Below are positions 1-5,876 of a DNA stretch of 12,216 nt, one piece after another. Made by a program: the position numbers and the translations under genes. Within the stretch, counting starts at the first letter, position 1; the number at the start of each line of letters is the position of its first letter. Below the pieces are notes generated by a model. The model was not told the origin of the DNA. It ran no database searches and worked only from the letters and a program-made list of their open reading frames with translations. Origin of the DNA: an uncultured Prevotella sp. (GTDB taxonomy: Bacteria; Bacteroidota; Bacteroidia; Bacteroidales; Bacteroidaceae); NCBI GenBank assembly GCA_900540885.1, contig UQHJ01000070.1, positions 1-12,216 of the forward strand, in the 5' to 3' direction.

Positions 1-1
1 C

Positions 2-1198
2 GGCAACCCGACCGCCATCAAGACCTACAACGCAAGCGGCAACACCTACGAGGCACTGACCGCCCCGCAGACCGTTGCGGCAGGCAAGCCGTTCATCCGG
101 GTGGAACTCGGCAGCGGCACCTTCTACTTCCGCCCGCAGAACGACGTCGTATTAGAGGCTGGCAGCCGCTATAAATACACCGTCAAGGTGAACGCCACCG
201 GCTTGACGTTAGAGGGTTGCGCCATCGGCAGCTGGGCTGACGGCGGCGGCGAGAGTGGCGCAGCTGAGGATTTGGACTACATCTACGACAGCAACACCAA
301 GACCTACACGGTCTATAACGCCGACGGCCTGCTGGCATGGAACGAAGCCGCACAAAAAGACAGATCGATAAATTGCACCCTCACCGCTGACATTAACCTC
401 ACAGGCAAAGACTGGACGCCGATAGGCACAGACTACGACAACTCATACAAAGGCACCTTCGACGGTGGCGGCCATACCATCACGGGGCTGACCTTTACGA
501 CAAATGACCAATATGCAGGTCTGTTCGGCTGTCTTGGTGAAGCTGGTACGGTGAAGAACGTGGTGATGGAGGACGTACAGATAACATGCAATCACAGGTT
601 GGGTTATGCCGGCGGCGTGGCAGGATTTAGCGATGGCACCATTGAAAACTGCTCGGTGTCGGGCAGCGTCAGCGGCACGGTGTATGTCGGCGGTGTGGTG
701 GGTGCTCAATGGGGCGGTTCCATCACCGGATGCAGTTCCTCGGCCACAGTGAAGGGAACGCTCAATGTCGGCGGCGTGGCAGGTCAGACGAATTCGAGTG
801 CCACCCTGACCGCTTGCTATGCCACGGGCAACGTGATCATAGAAATGGACCCCAAAAAGAATATCGCTGGCGGCAGTCTGGTGGGAATGAACGCAGGAAG
901 CAGCCTCCTTGCCTGCTATGCCACGGGCAACGTAACCAGTACGGGTAGTAGCACTGGCTATATGCATATCGGCGGCTTTTTGGGAAATAACTACACCACC
1001 GTGACCGCCGGCTATTGGAAGAACAATCATGAACAAGGCATCGGCTACAATAGGGAAAGCACCGGAGCCACGAAGGTGGACGGCTCTGTCGTTACCTGGC
1101 AGAAAGCCGTTGATGCCATGAACACCGCCTTGCAGAACGCAGGCTCAAGGTGGCGTTACGAACTTAAAGGAGCATTGCCTACCTTGAGGAAGCAGTAA
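2..1198 (+). CDS. Fimbrillin-like surface protein with GLUG repeats (5' end missing)
   Basis: The reading frame is open from the first complete codon of the window, so the N-terminus, including any signal peptide, lies outside; 398 residues are visible. The first 80 or so residues resemble the end of a fimbrillin-family (Mfa-like) beta domain, aligning with the paralogue downstream (APQTVAAG here, APQSVAAG there) and finishing with the AIGSWADGG type of sequence usual at the end of such domains. A linker (DADGL-type start, NADGLLAW here) leads to GLUG repeats rich in GG, VGG and ENCSVSG/ACYATGNV motifs, ending in a WRYELKGALPTLRKQ tail. Family knowledge: such proteins are cell-surface or fimbria-associated adhesin-like lipoproteins in Bacteroidales; ligand unknown. 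The GLUG half is almost identical in DNA to that of the next gene, indicating recent duplication or gene conversion. A GTG at 101 could be mistaken for a start but is internal. Confidence 0.85.
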   Translation, partial: GNPTAIKTYNASGNTYEALTAPQTVAAGKPFIRVELGSGTFYFRPQNDVVLEAGSRYKYTVKVNATGLTLEGCAIGSWADGGGESGAAEDLDYIYDSNTKTYTVYNADGLLAWNEAAQKDRSINCTLTADINLTGKDWTPIGTDYDNSYKGTFDGGGHTITGLTFTTNDQYAGLFGCLGEAGTVKNVVMEDVQITCNHRLGYAGGVAGFSDGTIENCSVSGSVSGTVYVGGVVGAQWGGSITGCSSSATVKGTLNVGGVAGQTNSSATLTACYATGNVIIEMDPKKNIAGGSLVGMNAGSSLLACYATGNVTSTGSSTGYMHIGGFLGNNYTTVTAGYWKNNHEQGIGYNRESTGATKVDGSVVTWQKAVDAMNTALQNAGSRWRYELKGALPTLRKQ

Positions 1199-1199
1199 G

Positions 1200-1232
1200 C
1201 CGTTGCGGGCGGAAAAGTTCTGCCCGCAACGG
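1200..1232 (+). terminator. GC-rich hairpin after first GLUG gene
   Basis: A perfect stem of 15 pairs (one G-T) with a three-base AAG loop starts two bases after the stop codon. It is not followed by a T run, so it is not a standard intrinsic terminator. Since only 31 bases separate it from the next start codon and no promoter is seen there, it may be a partial terminator, a processing site or a 3'-end stabiliser inside an operon. The same hairpin recurs after the second paralogue. Confidence 0.45.
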
Positions 1233-1263
1233 AAAGAACCAGAGTAATAAAACAACAGATATA

Positions 1264-2967
1264 ATGAAGACAAGATTTTTTGCACTTGCAGCGCTCGTCC
1301 TCTCACTCGCCGCCTGCACGCAGGACGAAGCGGGCTTCCTACCGGAAGGGGCGGAAGGCACACCCATCGTCTTCACCGCCACGGGGCTGAACCCAGCCGC
1401 GACAGCCATCGCCGACACCCGTGCCCCCGTGGATGGCAATTGGACGGGTGTGCAGAGCGTGGCAGTCCTGATGGACGGCACGGTGAAGACGTACAACGTG
1501 GCGCCCTCCACCGCCGACCCCACCAGCGCCACGCTGACCTCCACCGACCCGTACTACTGGACCAACCACAACGACATCACCGTCACAGCGTGGTGGCCCT
1601 ACACCGCTGGCGAGACAACCCCACCTGCGGTAAAGGTAAAAGCCAACCAAAGTGCCCAGAAAGACTTTGAGGGCAGCGACCTCATCGTAGCCGACGGACA
1701 GACGGTGACCTACGGTAGCCCCACGCTCCGCTTCACCCACCGCACGGCGCGAGTGACCATCGTTCTGACGGACTACACCGAGGGGCTGGTATCCGTGCGA
1801 CTGACGGGCCTCTCCACCGAAGGCGACAACCCGGATATAATCACCCCGTACAGCAAGGGCAGCAACACCTACATCGCCCTCGTCGCCCCGCAAAGTGTGG
1901 CAGCTGGCACGGCCTTCATTACCTGCACCTTCACTAACGGCAAGACCTTCGTTTATAAGATGAAGAATGCTACCGACTGGCAGGCGGGCGGTGAATATAC
2001 CTACACCGTCTCCCTCGCTGCGGCAAAAGACCTGGGCTATACCATAGAGAGCAACGGCAGCTACACCGTGACCTCCGCCGATGGTCTGATGAATGTAGCC
2101 GAATTAGTGAACGGAGGTAAGAGCGACATTAACATTACCCTCGACACAGACATTGACCTCACAGGCAAAAACTGGACGCCGATAGGCACAAGTTTCAGCA
2201 ACAAATACACCGGCACCTTCGACGGTGGCGGTCATACCATCAAGGGGCTGACCGTTACGACAAATGACCAATTTGTGGGTCTGTTCGGCTCTATCGGTAA
2301 TGCCGGTACGGTGAAGAACGTGATGATGGAGGGCGTACAGATAACAAAAAATCACAGTTCGGGCTTTGCCGGCGGTGTGGCAGGATATAGCGATGGCACC
2401 ATTGAAAACTGCTCGGTGTCGGGCAGCGTCAGCGGCACGGTGTACGTCGGCGGTGTAGTGGGTGCTCAATGGGAAGGTTCCATCACCGGATGCAGCTCCT
2501 CGGCCACAGTGAAGGGAATGGTCCATGTCGGCGGCGTGGTAGGTCAGACGAATGGGGGTGCCACCCTGACCGCTTGCTATGCCACGGGCAACGTGACCTT
2601 AGAAATAGACCCCAGAAAGAATATCGCTGGCGGCAGTCTGGTGGGATTCAACGGAGGAAGCCGCGGCCTCCTTGCCTGCTATGCCACGGGCAACGTAACC
2701 AGTACGGGTAGTAGCACTGGCAATGTGCATATCGGCGGCTTTTTGGGAGATAACTATACCACCGTGACCGCCTGCTATTGGAAGAACAATCATGAACAAG
2801 GCATCGGCTACAATAAGGAAGGCATCGCCCCCGAAGTCACGAAGGTGGACGGCTCTGTCGTTACCTGGCAGAAAGCCGTTGATGCCATGAACACCGCTTT
2901 GCAGAACGCTGGTTCAAAGTGGCGTTACGAACTTAACGGAACATTGCCTACCTTGAAGAAGCAGTAA
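1264..2967 (+). CDS. Fimbrillin-family lipoprotein with GLUG repeats
   Basis: A complete 567-residue protein. Residues 1-17 form a lipoprotein signal (MKTRFF then a hydrophobic run) ending in a lipobox LSLAAC with Cys18, so the protein should be lipidated and exported. Residues about 31-251 read as a fimbrillin/Mfa-like beta-sandwich domain (PIVFTATG start, LRFTHRTARVTIVL core strand, GGEYTYTVSL end). Residues about 266-510 hold GLUG repeats: GLFGSIGNAGTVKNV (339-353), GGVAGYSDGTIENCSV, VGGVVGAQWEGSITGC, VGGVVGQTNGGATLTACY, LVGFNGG...LLACY and IGGFLGDNYTTVTACYW. The tail (WRYELNGTLPTLKKQ) matches the upstream paralogue. The likely role is a surface adhesin or pilus-associated protein; no ligand can be read from the sequence. 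The ATG at 1264 is chosen because it gives the lipoprotein signal. No promoter is visible in the 31 bases after the preceding hairpin, so co-transcription with the upstream gene is likely. Confidence 0.9.
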   Translation: MKTRFFALAALVLSLAACTQDEAGFLPEGAEGTPIVFTATGLNPAATAIADTRAPVDGNWTGVQSVAVLMDGTVKTYNVAPSTADPTSATLTSTDPYYWTNHNDITVTAWWPYTAGETTPPAVKVKANQSAQKDFEGSDLIVADGQTVTYGSPTLRFTHRTARVTIVLTDYTEGLVSVRLTGLSTEGDNPDIITPYSKGSNTYIALVAPQSVAAGTAFITCTFTNGKTFVYKMKNATDWQAGGEYTYTVSLAAAKDLGYTIESNGSYTVTSADGLMNVAELVNGGKSDINITLDTDIDLTGKNWTPIGTSFSNKYTGTFDGGGHTIKGLTVTTNDQFVGLFGSIGNAGTVKNVMMEGVQITKNHSSGFAGGVAGYSDGTIENCSVSGSVSGTVYVGGVVGAQWEGSITGCSSSATVKGMVHVGGVVGQTNGGATLTACYATGNVTLEIDPRKNIAGGSLVGFNGGSRGLLACYATGNVTSTGSSTGNVHIGGFLGDNYTTVTACYWKNNHEQGIGYNKEGIAPEVTKVDGSVVTWQKAVDAMNTALQNAGSKWRYELNGTLPTLKKQ

Positions 2968-2969
2968 GC

Positions 2970-3000
2970 CGTTGCGGGCGGAAATGTTCCGCCCGCAACG
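2970..3000 (+). terminator. GC-rich hairpin after second GLUG gene
   Basis: A perfect 14-pair stem with ATG loop lies two bases after the stop codon. It is the counterpart of the hairpin at 1200-1232: the G-T pair there is G-C here and the loop differs by one base, so the structure has been kept while bases changed. No T run follows; an end-of-operon role is plausible but not proven. Confidence 0.5.
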
Positions 3001-3017
3001 AACATAAACCGAAGTTT

Positions 3018-3137
3018 TACTCCTAAGCTGGGCAGGAGTATAAGGTGCTCAGCAACATATATTCACCCGCACTTCACGGGAAACGACAAGGGTCTATATG
3101 CCACGATGAGAGGTGGGCGTATAGACCCTTCATCGTG
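3018..3137 (+). ncRNA. Candidate structured RNA: H-type pseudoknot plus switching hairpins
   Basis: Two compact structures can be drawn by hand. First, TACTCCT (3018-3024) pairs with AGGAGTA (3034-3040), while the loop segment GCTGGGC (3027-3033) pairs with GCTCAGC (3047-3053, one G-T); linkers of 2, 0 and 6 bases suit a classical H-type pseudoknot. Second, 3088-3102 pairs with 3116-3130 over 15 pairs, and loop bases CACGATGA (3102-3109) are complementary to TCATCGTG (3130-3137), so two alternative hairpins compete. A short CCCG/CGGG hairpin lies between them. I do not recognise a known RNA class (not tmRNA, RNase P or SRP RNA). No clear promoter was found before it on the + strand, so it may be the 3' untranslated region of the GLUG operon. 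Strand is assumed. Confidence 0.35.
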
Positions 3138-3230
3138 TCTTGATACCTGTTGGGTAGATGATATGGCAGTGTGATGGCTTCGTGCTACCTGTTTTCATGG
3201 TTTGAAGTACCTTTGCGTCAATCGTGAGGT
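3138..3230. other. Non-coding stretch with an isolated -7 box
   Basis: No convincing gene is present. TACCTTTG at 3208-3215 matches the Bacteroidetes -7 element, but no TTTG-like -33 element lies at the proper distance. If active it would start transcription just before the palindromic repeat at 3231 and toward the XRE gene. GGTAG (3153-3157) and CTACC (3185-3189) could pair weakly. Confidence 0.25.
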
Positions 3231-3280
3231 GCTCAAAACATGCTGCTGCCGCGGGTTACAAACCCGCCCCCCAATTAGGC
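3231..3280 (+). repeat. Dispersed palindromic repeat, copy A
   Basis: A 50-base unit identical at 49 positions to 5433-5482, and present in part at 9460-9498 and, inverted, at 9372-9413. It contains a hairpin GCGGGTT-ACA-AACCCGC followed by six C and AATTAGGC. The unit lies between genes in every copy, as expected for a REP/MITE-like element. Confidence 0.8.
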
Positions 3281-3297
3281 GCGCCACAAACGCAAGC

Positions 3298-3321
3298 TAA
3301 CCTGGGGGCGACGCGTCCCCG
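3298..3321 (+). repeat. Second repeat module (TAACCTGGGGGCGACGCG type)
   Basis: This 24-base segment is identical to 12071-12094. It can form a GGGG/CCCC hairpin. Here it follows palindromic repeat copy A after 17 bases; at the other site it follows a fragment of the same palindromic repeat in the opposite orientation, so the two modules tend to be found together. Confidence 0.7.
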
Positions 3322-3446
3322 CGTCGGCATTTATTGCGAAATACTCAATTATTTGCATGCTTCGTAAACATTTTGAGAATATTTTACCTTTTTCTGAAAT
3401 TATTTTCGTACTTATGCAAGCGTATTTACTTATTTTATAATAATGT

Positions 3447-3662
3447 ATGGCAAAGAAAGATGTAAACAGATTGAAGATAATGTTGGCAGTAACCAAGCAC
3501 TCAAACAAGTGGTTGGCAGAAATGTTGGGTAAAGACCAAGCAACCATTTCCAAATGGTGCACCAACACTTGCCAACCAGACTTGGAAACCTTAATACGGA
3601 TTTCTGATTTGCTGAAAGTGGATGTAAACGATTTGTTGAACAAAGAATGTATCAAAGAATGA
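3447..3662 (+). CDS. Small XRE-family helix-turn-helix regulator
   Basis: A 71-residue protein made almost entirely of a Cro/C1-type helix-turn-helix domain: LAEMLGKDQATISKW (about residues 24-38) is the helix-turn-recognition-helix segment, followed by PDLETLIRISDLLKVDVNDLL, the usual final helices. It should bind DNA as a dimer, probably at a local operator. Its stop codon overlaps the start of the following gene (ATGA at 3659-3662), implying translational coupling and a shared function. The upstream 120 bases are very AT-rich, with a possible -7 box TACCTTTT at 3385-3392 but no well spaced -33 element. The short inverted pair TTGCGAA/TTCGTAA around 3334-3365 could be an operator, but that is speculative. 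Base composition is clearly AT-richer than the GLUG and B12 genes, suggesting transfer. Confidence 0.85.
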   Translation: MAKKDVNRLKIMLAVTKHSNKWLAEMLGKDQATISKWCTNTCQPDLETLIRISDLLKVDVNDLLNKECIKE

Positions 3663-5233
3663 TGGACGATATATTGAAACAGATAAACGCTGGCGAGGTA
3701 TCGGGGGTGCAGTTCAAGGAACGCATTCTCGACAAATATGATATTGCCTGTGAGTTAGTGGCGTTCAGTAATTCACATGGTGGAAAGTTGGTAGTTGGTA
3801 TAAAGGATAAAACTGGAGAAACCAATGCCTTGTCGTATTCTGAGGTACAAGAAACTACCAACTTGTTGAGTGACATTGCTTCAGAAAACGTAGTGCCATC
3901 CATTCTGATAAAGATAGATACTGTTGAGGTCGAGGATGGCAACTTGGTTGTTGCTACTGTGAAGGAAGGACTCAACAAGCCTTATCATGACAACAAGGGA
4001 ATCGTATGGGTGAAGAATGGTGCCGACAAGCGTAAAGTGTTCGATAATGCTGAACTTGCAGAAATGATGACCGACTGCGGTAGTTTTGCTCCAGACGAGG
4101 CAGGTGTTAGGGATGCAACAGTCAACGACCTTGATGCAACGACTATCAAACAGTTTCTTGGCAACCGTTTTGAAAGAGTTTTGGAAAAGAAAGGCTTGAC
4201 AGGTGACGCTTTTAATGAAGCATCACTTGATATGATATGCTCTGCCATCGCTAAGGGGCATGACTGTGAGAAGATACTTCGCAATCTGCGATTTATCCGT
4301 CCCGATGGCACACTGACTGTTGCTGCCATGCTTCTGTTTGGCAAATATACCCAACGCTGGATGCCAATGATGACAGCCAAGTGTATCTGTTTTGCTGGCA
4401 ACAGTATTGGCAGCAAGGTATTCCGTGACAAGGTGAATGATGCAGATATGGAGGGAAATCTGCTTCATCAGTATGACACGATCATGGATTTCTTCACTCG
4501 TAACCTACATAATGTGCAGGTGGGAGATGAATTCAACAGCATGGGTAAGTTGGAAATACCTTATACAAGCTTGGTTGAGTTCACGGTAAACAGCCTTGTA
4601 CATCGCTCGTTGAACATGAAAGCCCCTGTTCGCATTTTCATTTTCGACAATCGTGTTGAGATTCATAGTCCTGGTGCATTGCCTAACGGACTCACTATTG
4701 ATGACATCAAGGCTGGAACTTCCATGCCTCGCAATATGTTCCTTTTTAACAATGCTATATACTTGCTGCCATACACTGGTGTAGGTAGCGGCATCACTCG
4801 TGCACTTGACGAAGATATCAATGTCACGTTTATGAATAATGACAAGGCACAGGAATTTGTCATTACGGTTTGGAGAGGAGAAAGTAACCAAGTCGAACAA
4901 AAAAGTAACCAAGTCGAGGGGAAAAGTAACCAAGTCGAGGGGAAAAGTAACCAAGTCGAGGAAAAAAGTAACCAAGTCCAAGACTCTGACACTCGACTTA
5001 GACACTCTGACACTAAAAAAGTGTCATTGTCTAATAAGCAAAGGGATATAGTCAATTTCTGTTCAGTTCCTCGAACCACCGCAGAAATCATGGAACGCCT
5101 TGGTCTATCCAATCAAACCAAGAACCGAGAGCGTTACATCGCCTCCCTTGTTGCAGCAGGATATTTGCAGATGACTAATCCTGAAAATCCAACGGCAAGC
5201 AATCAGAAATACAAGAAAGTAACAACAAAATAG
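3659..5233 (+). CDS. AlbA_2 (Schlafen-type) and GHKL-ATPase domain regulator with C-terminal winged helix
   Basis: A 524-residue protein from the ATG overlapping the XRE stop codon; in-frame ATGs at 3647 and 3662 are alternatives. N-terminal residues about 15-135 match AlbA_2/divergent AAA_4 (FKERILDKYDIACELVAFSNSHGGKL split by GG, then GIVWVKNGADKRKV). Residues about 298-390 match the RecG-like/HATPase_c_4 region: LVEFTVNSLVHRS, RVEIHSPGALPNG, MPRNMFLFNNA and GVGSGITRAL, which in this family form a nucleotide-binding site. A linker of five 7-residue repeats (SNQVEGK type) joins this to a C-terminal winged helix (RTTAEIMERLGLSNQTKNRERYI region). Such proteins are usually annotated as ATP-binding transcriptional regulators; exact function is unknown and a defence or mobile-element role is only inference. 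It is AT-rich like its partner. Confidence 0.85.
   Translation: MMDDILKQINAGEVSGVQFKERILDKYDIACELVAFSNSHGGKLVVGIKDKTGETNALSYSEVQETTNLLSDIASENVVPSILIKIDTVEVEDGNLVVATVKEGLNKPYHDNKGIVWVKNGADKRKVFDNAELAEMMTDCGSFAPDEAGVRDATVNDLDATTIKQFLGNRFERVLEKKGLTGDAFNEASLDMICSAIAKGHDCEKILRNLRFIRPDGTLTVAAMLLFGKYTQRWMPMMTAKCICFAGNSIGSKVFRDKVNDADMEGNLLHQYDTIMDFFTRNLHNVQVGDEFNSMGKLEIPYTSLVEFTVNSLVHRSLNMKAPVRIFIFDNRVEIHSPGALPNGLTIDDIKAGTSMPRNMFLFNNAIYLLPYTGVGSGITRALDEDINVTFMNNDKAQEFVITVWRGESNQVEQKSNQVEGKSNQVEGKSNQVEEKSNQVQDSDTRLRHSDTKKVSLSNKQRDIVNFCSVPRTTAEIMERLGLSNQTKNRERYIASLVAAGYLQMTNPENPTASNQKYKKVTTK
4883..4987 (+). repeat. Five in-frame 21-base tandem repeats
   Basis: Units of AGTAACCAAGTCGAGGGGAAA type encode SNQVEQK, SNQVEGK, SNQVEGK, SNQVEEK and SNQVQDS. 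The middle units are near-identical in DNA. They form a charged, glutamine-rich linker between the ATPase-like region and the C-terminal winged helix. Because the unit is a multiple of three, copy-number changes would alter linker length without breaking the frame. Confidence 0.95.
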
Positions 5234-5334
5234 CAAGAATTCAGCGCACTAATGGCTTGTACAAACGATTGATAATTAGAAACATTCTCAATATATCACA
5301 TTGTCGCTGGAGCGCAAGGGCGTAGCCTGTATGT

Positions 5335-5362
5335 TTCAATTTGTGCCTTGGCACAAATTGAG
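5335..5362 (+). terminator. Hairpin downstream of the AlbA_2 gene
   Basis: CAATTTGTGCC (5337-5347) and GGCACAAATTG (5350-5360) are perfectly complementary, extended by one T-A and one T-G pair. It lies about 100 bases after the stop codon. There is no T run on the + strand, so a terminator role is uncertain. Confidence 0.35.
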
Positions 5363-5403
5363 TAATGTATATAAATAAGTATATTAAAGTGTATGTCATG
5401 TAT

Positions 5404-5482
5404 GTTCTCGCGCTAAGCGACTATAAGTAGATGCTCAAAACCTGCTGCTGCCGCGGGTTACAAACCCGCCCCCCAATTAGGC
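5404..5482 (+). repeat. Dispersed palindromic repeat, copy B (longest form)
   Basis: Bases 5433-5482 repeat copy A (49 of 50). Upstream it carries the motif TAAGTAGATGCTCAAA (5424-5439) and a 24-base segment (5404-5427) whose exact reverse complement occurs at 9417-9440. This longer form is probably closer to the complete element; copy A has lost the left part. Copies A and B enclose the XRE/AlbA_2 cassette in direct orientation. Confidence 0.8.
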
Positions 5483-5510
5483 AGACAAATAAAACATTTT
5501 ACCGACACGA

Positions 5511-5542
5511 TTCGTTACAGCGCTAAAAAAAGACTACCTTTG
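5511..5542 (+). promoter_or_regulatory. Promoter of the B12 uptake operon
   Basis: TACCTTTG at 5535-5542 is a full match to the Bacteroidetes -7 element. TTCG at 5511-5514, 20 bases upstream, is one mismatch from the -33 element TTTG. Transcription would start at about 5546-5549, exactly at the 5' side of the riboswitch's closing stem. Confidence 0.7.
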
Positions 5543-5544
5543 CA

Positions 5545-5711
5545 CTTGCTTACGGATAAGGGAAACAGGTGAGAATCCTGTGCAGTCCCGCTGCTGTATG
5601 TTCTTTTTTACTCCTATTGCCATTGTGGCCATTGCTTAACGCCTACGTGTATTAAGCGAGAAGGCGGCAAAGAGAGAGAACGAGCCAGAAGACCTGCCGT
5701 AATGCCACAAG
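5545..5711 (+). promoter_or_regulatory. Cobalamin (adenosylcobalamin-type) riboswitch
   Basis: The conserved core is readable: AAGGGAAACAGGTGAGAATC, then CAGTCCCGCTGCTGTA, and the B12 box GCCAGAAGACCTGCC at 5684-5698. The closing stem is TTACGG (5550-5555) with CCGTAA (5697-5702), extended by CTTG (5545-5548) with CAAG (5708-5711). Inside, GTTCT (5600-5604) pairs with AGAAC (5677-5681) and GCTTAA pairs with TTAAGC, forming the variable arm. By family knowledge, cobalamin binding lowers expression of the downstream genes; here those are the BtuB-like and BtuG-like genes, which fits exactly. Confidence 0.93.
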
Positions 5712-5817
5712 CAGTTTGGAGTTTAATAAGTTTAATGAGTTTAGGAGTTTATAGGACTCATTAAGCTCACTAAACTTATTAAACTCACTAAACTCACTAA
5801 ACTCCACACTGCTTGTG
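5706..5817 (+). promoter_or_regulatory. Long AT-rich hairpin, probable riboswitch expression platform
   Basis: CACAAGCAGT (5706-5715) is perfectly complementary to ACTGCTTGTG (5808-5817). Inside, repeated GAGTTTAAT-type words on the left face TAAACTCACT-type words on the right, giving a long imperfect stem. Its left base shares CAAG (5708-5711) with the riboswitch closing stem, so full formation of one would compete with the other. This suggests a switch, but no T run or sequestered ribosome site is evident, so the mechanism is inference. Purine-rich GAGGAGGAAGGG (5833-5844) follows. Confidence 0.6.
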
Positions 5818-5876
5818 CGTTCATGCCGACCCGAGGAGGAAGGGTGAACACTCCATTCTATAATACTCCATAAGAT

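Noticed and set aside
443..1036. Long antisense open frame over the first GLUG gene (similar ones at 1339-1893 and 2104-2526)
   Set aside because: These are shadows of the GC-rich, repetitive GLUG and fimbrillin coding frames; they have no domain sense, and the sense frames show clear motifs and a lipoprotein signal.
1200..1232. Standard intrinsic terminator
   Set aside because: The stem is strong, but no T run follows and the next gene begins 31 bases later without a visible promoter.
3088..3137. Second H-type pseudoknot
   Set aside because: With a 15-pair first stem and no linker before the last strand, the pairing cannot close as a simple pseudoknot; alternative hairpins are a better description.
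3106..3174. 22-codon open frame in the structured intergenic region
   Set aside because: It has no leader signal or family resemblance and overlaps the competing hairpins.
3001..3230. tmRNA, RNase P RNA, SRP RNA or a ToxI-type antitoxin RNA
   Set aside because: None of the conserved tmRNA ends, tag-peptide frame or RNase P core is seen, and the two structured elements are not copies of each other as tandem ToxI repeats would be; no ToxN-like nuclease is adjacent.
4883..4987. CRISPR-like array
   Set aside because: The units are directly joined without spacers, are in frame with the protein and encode a repeated peptide.
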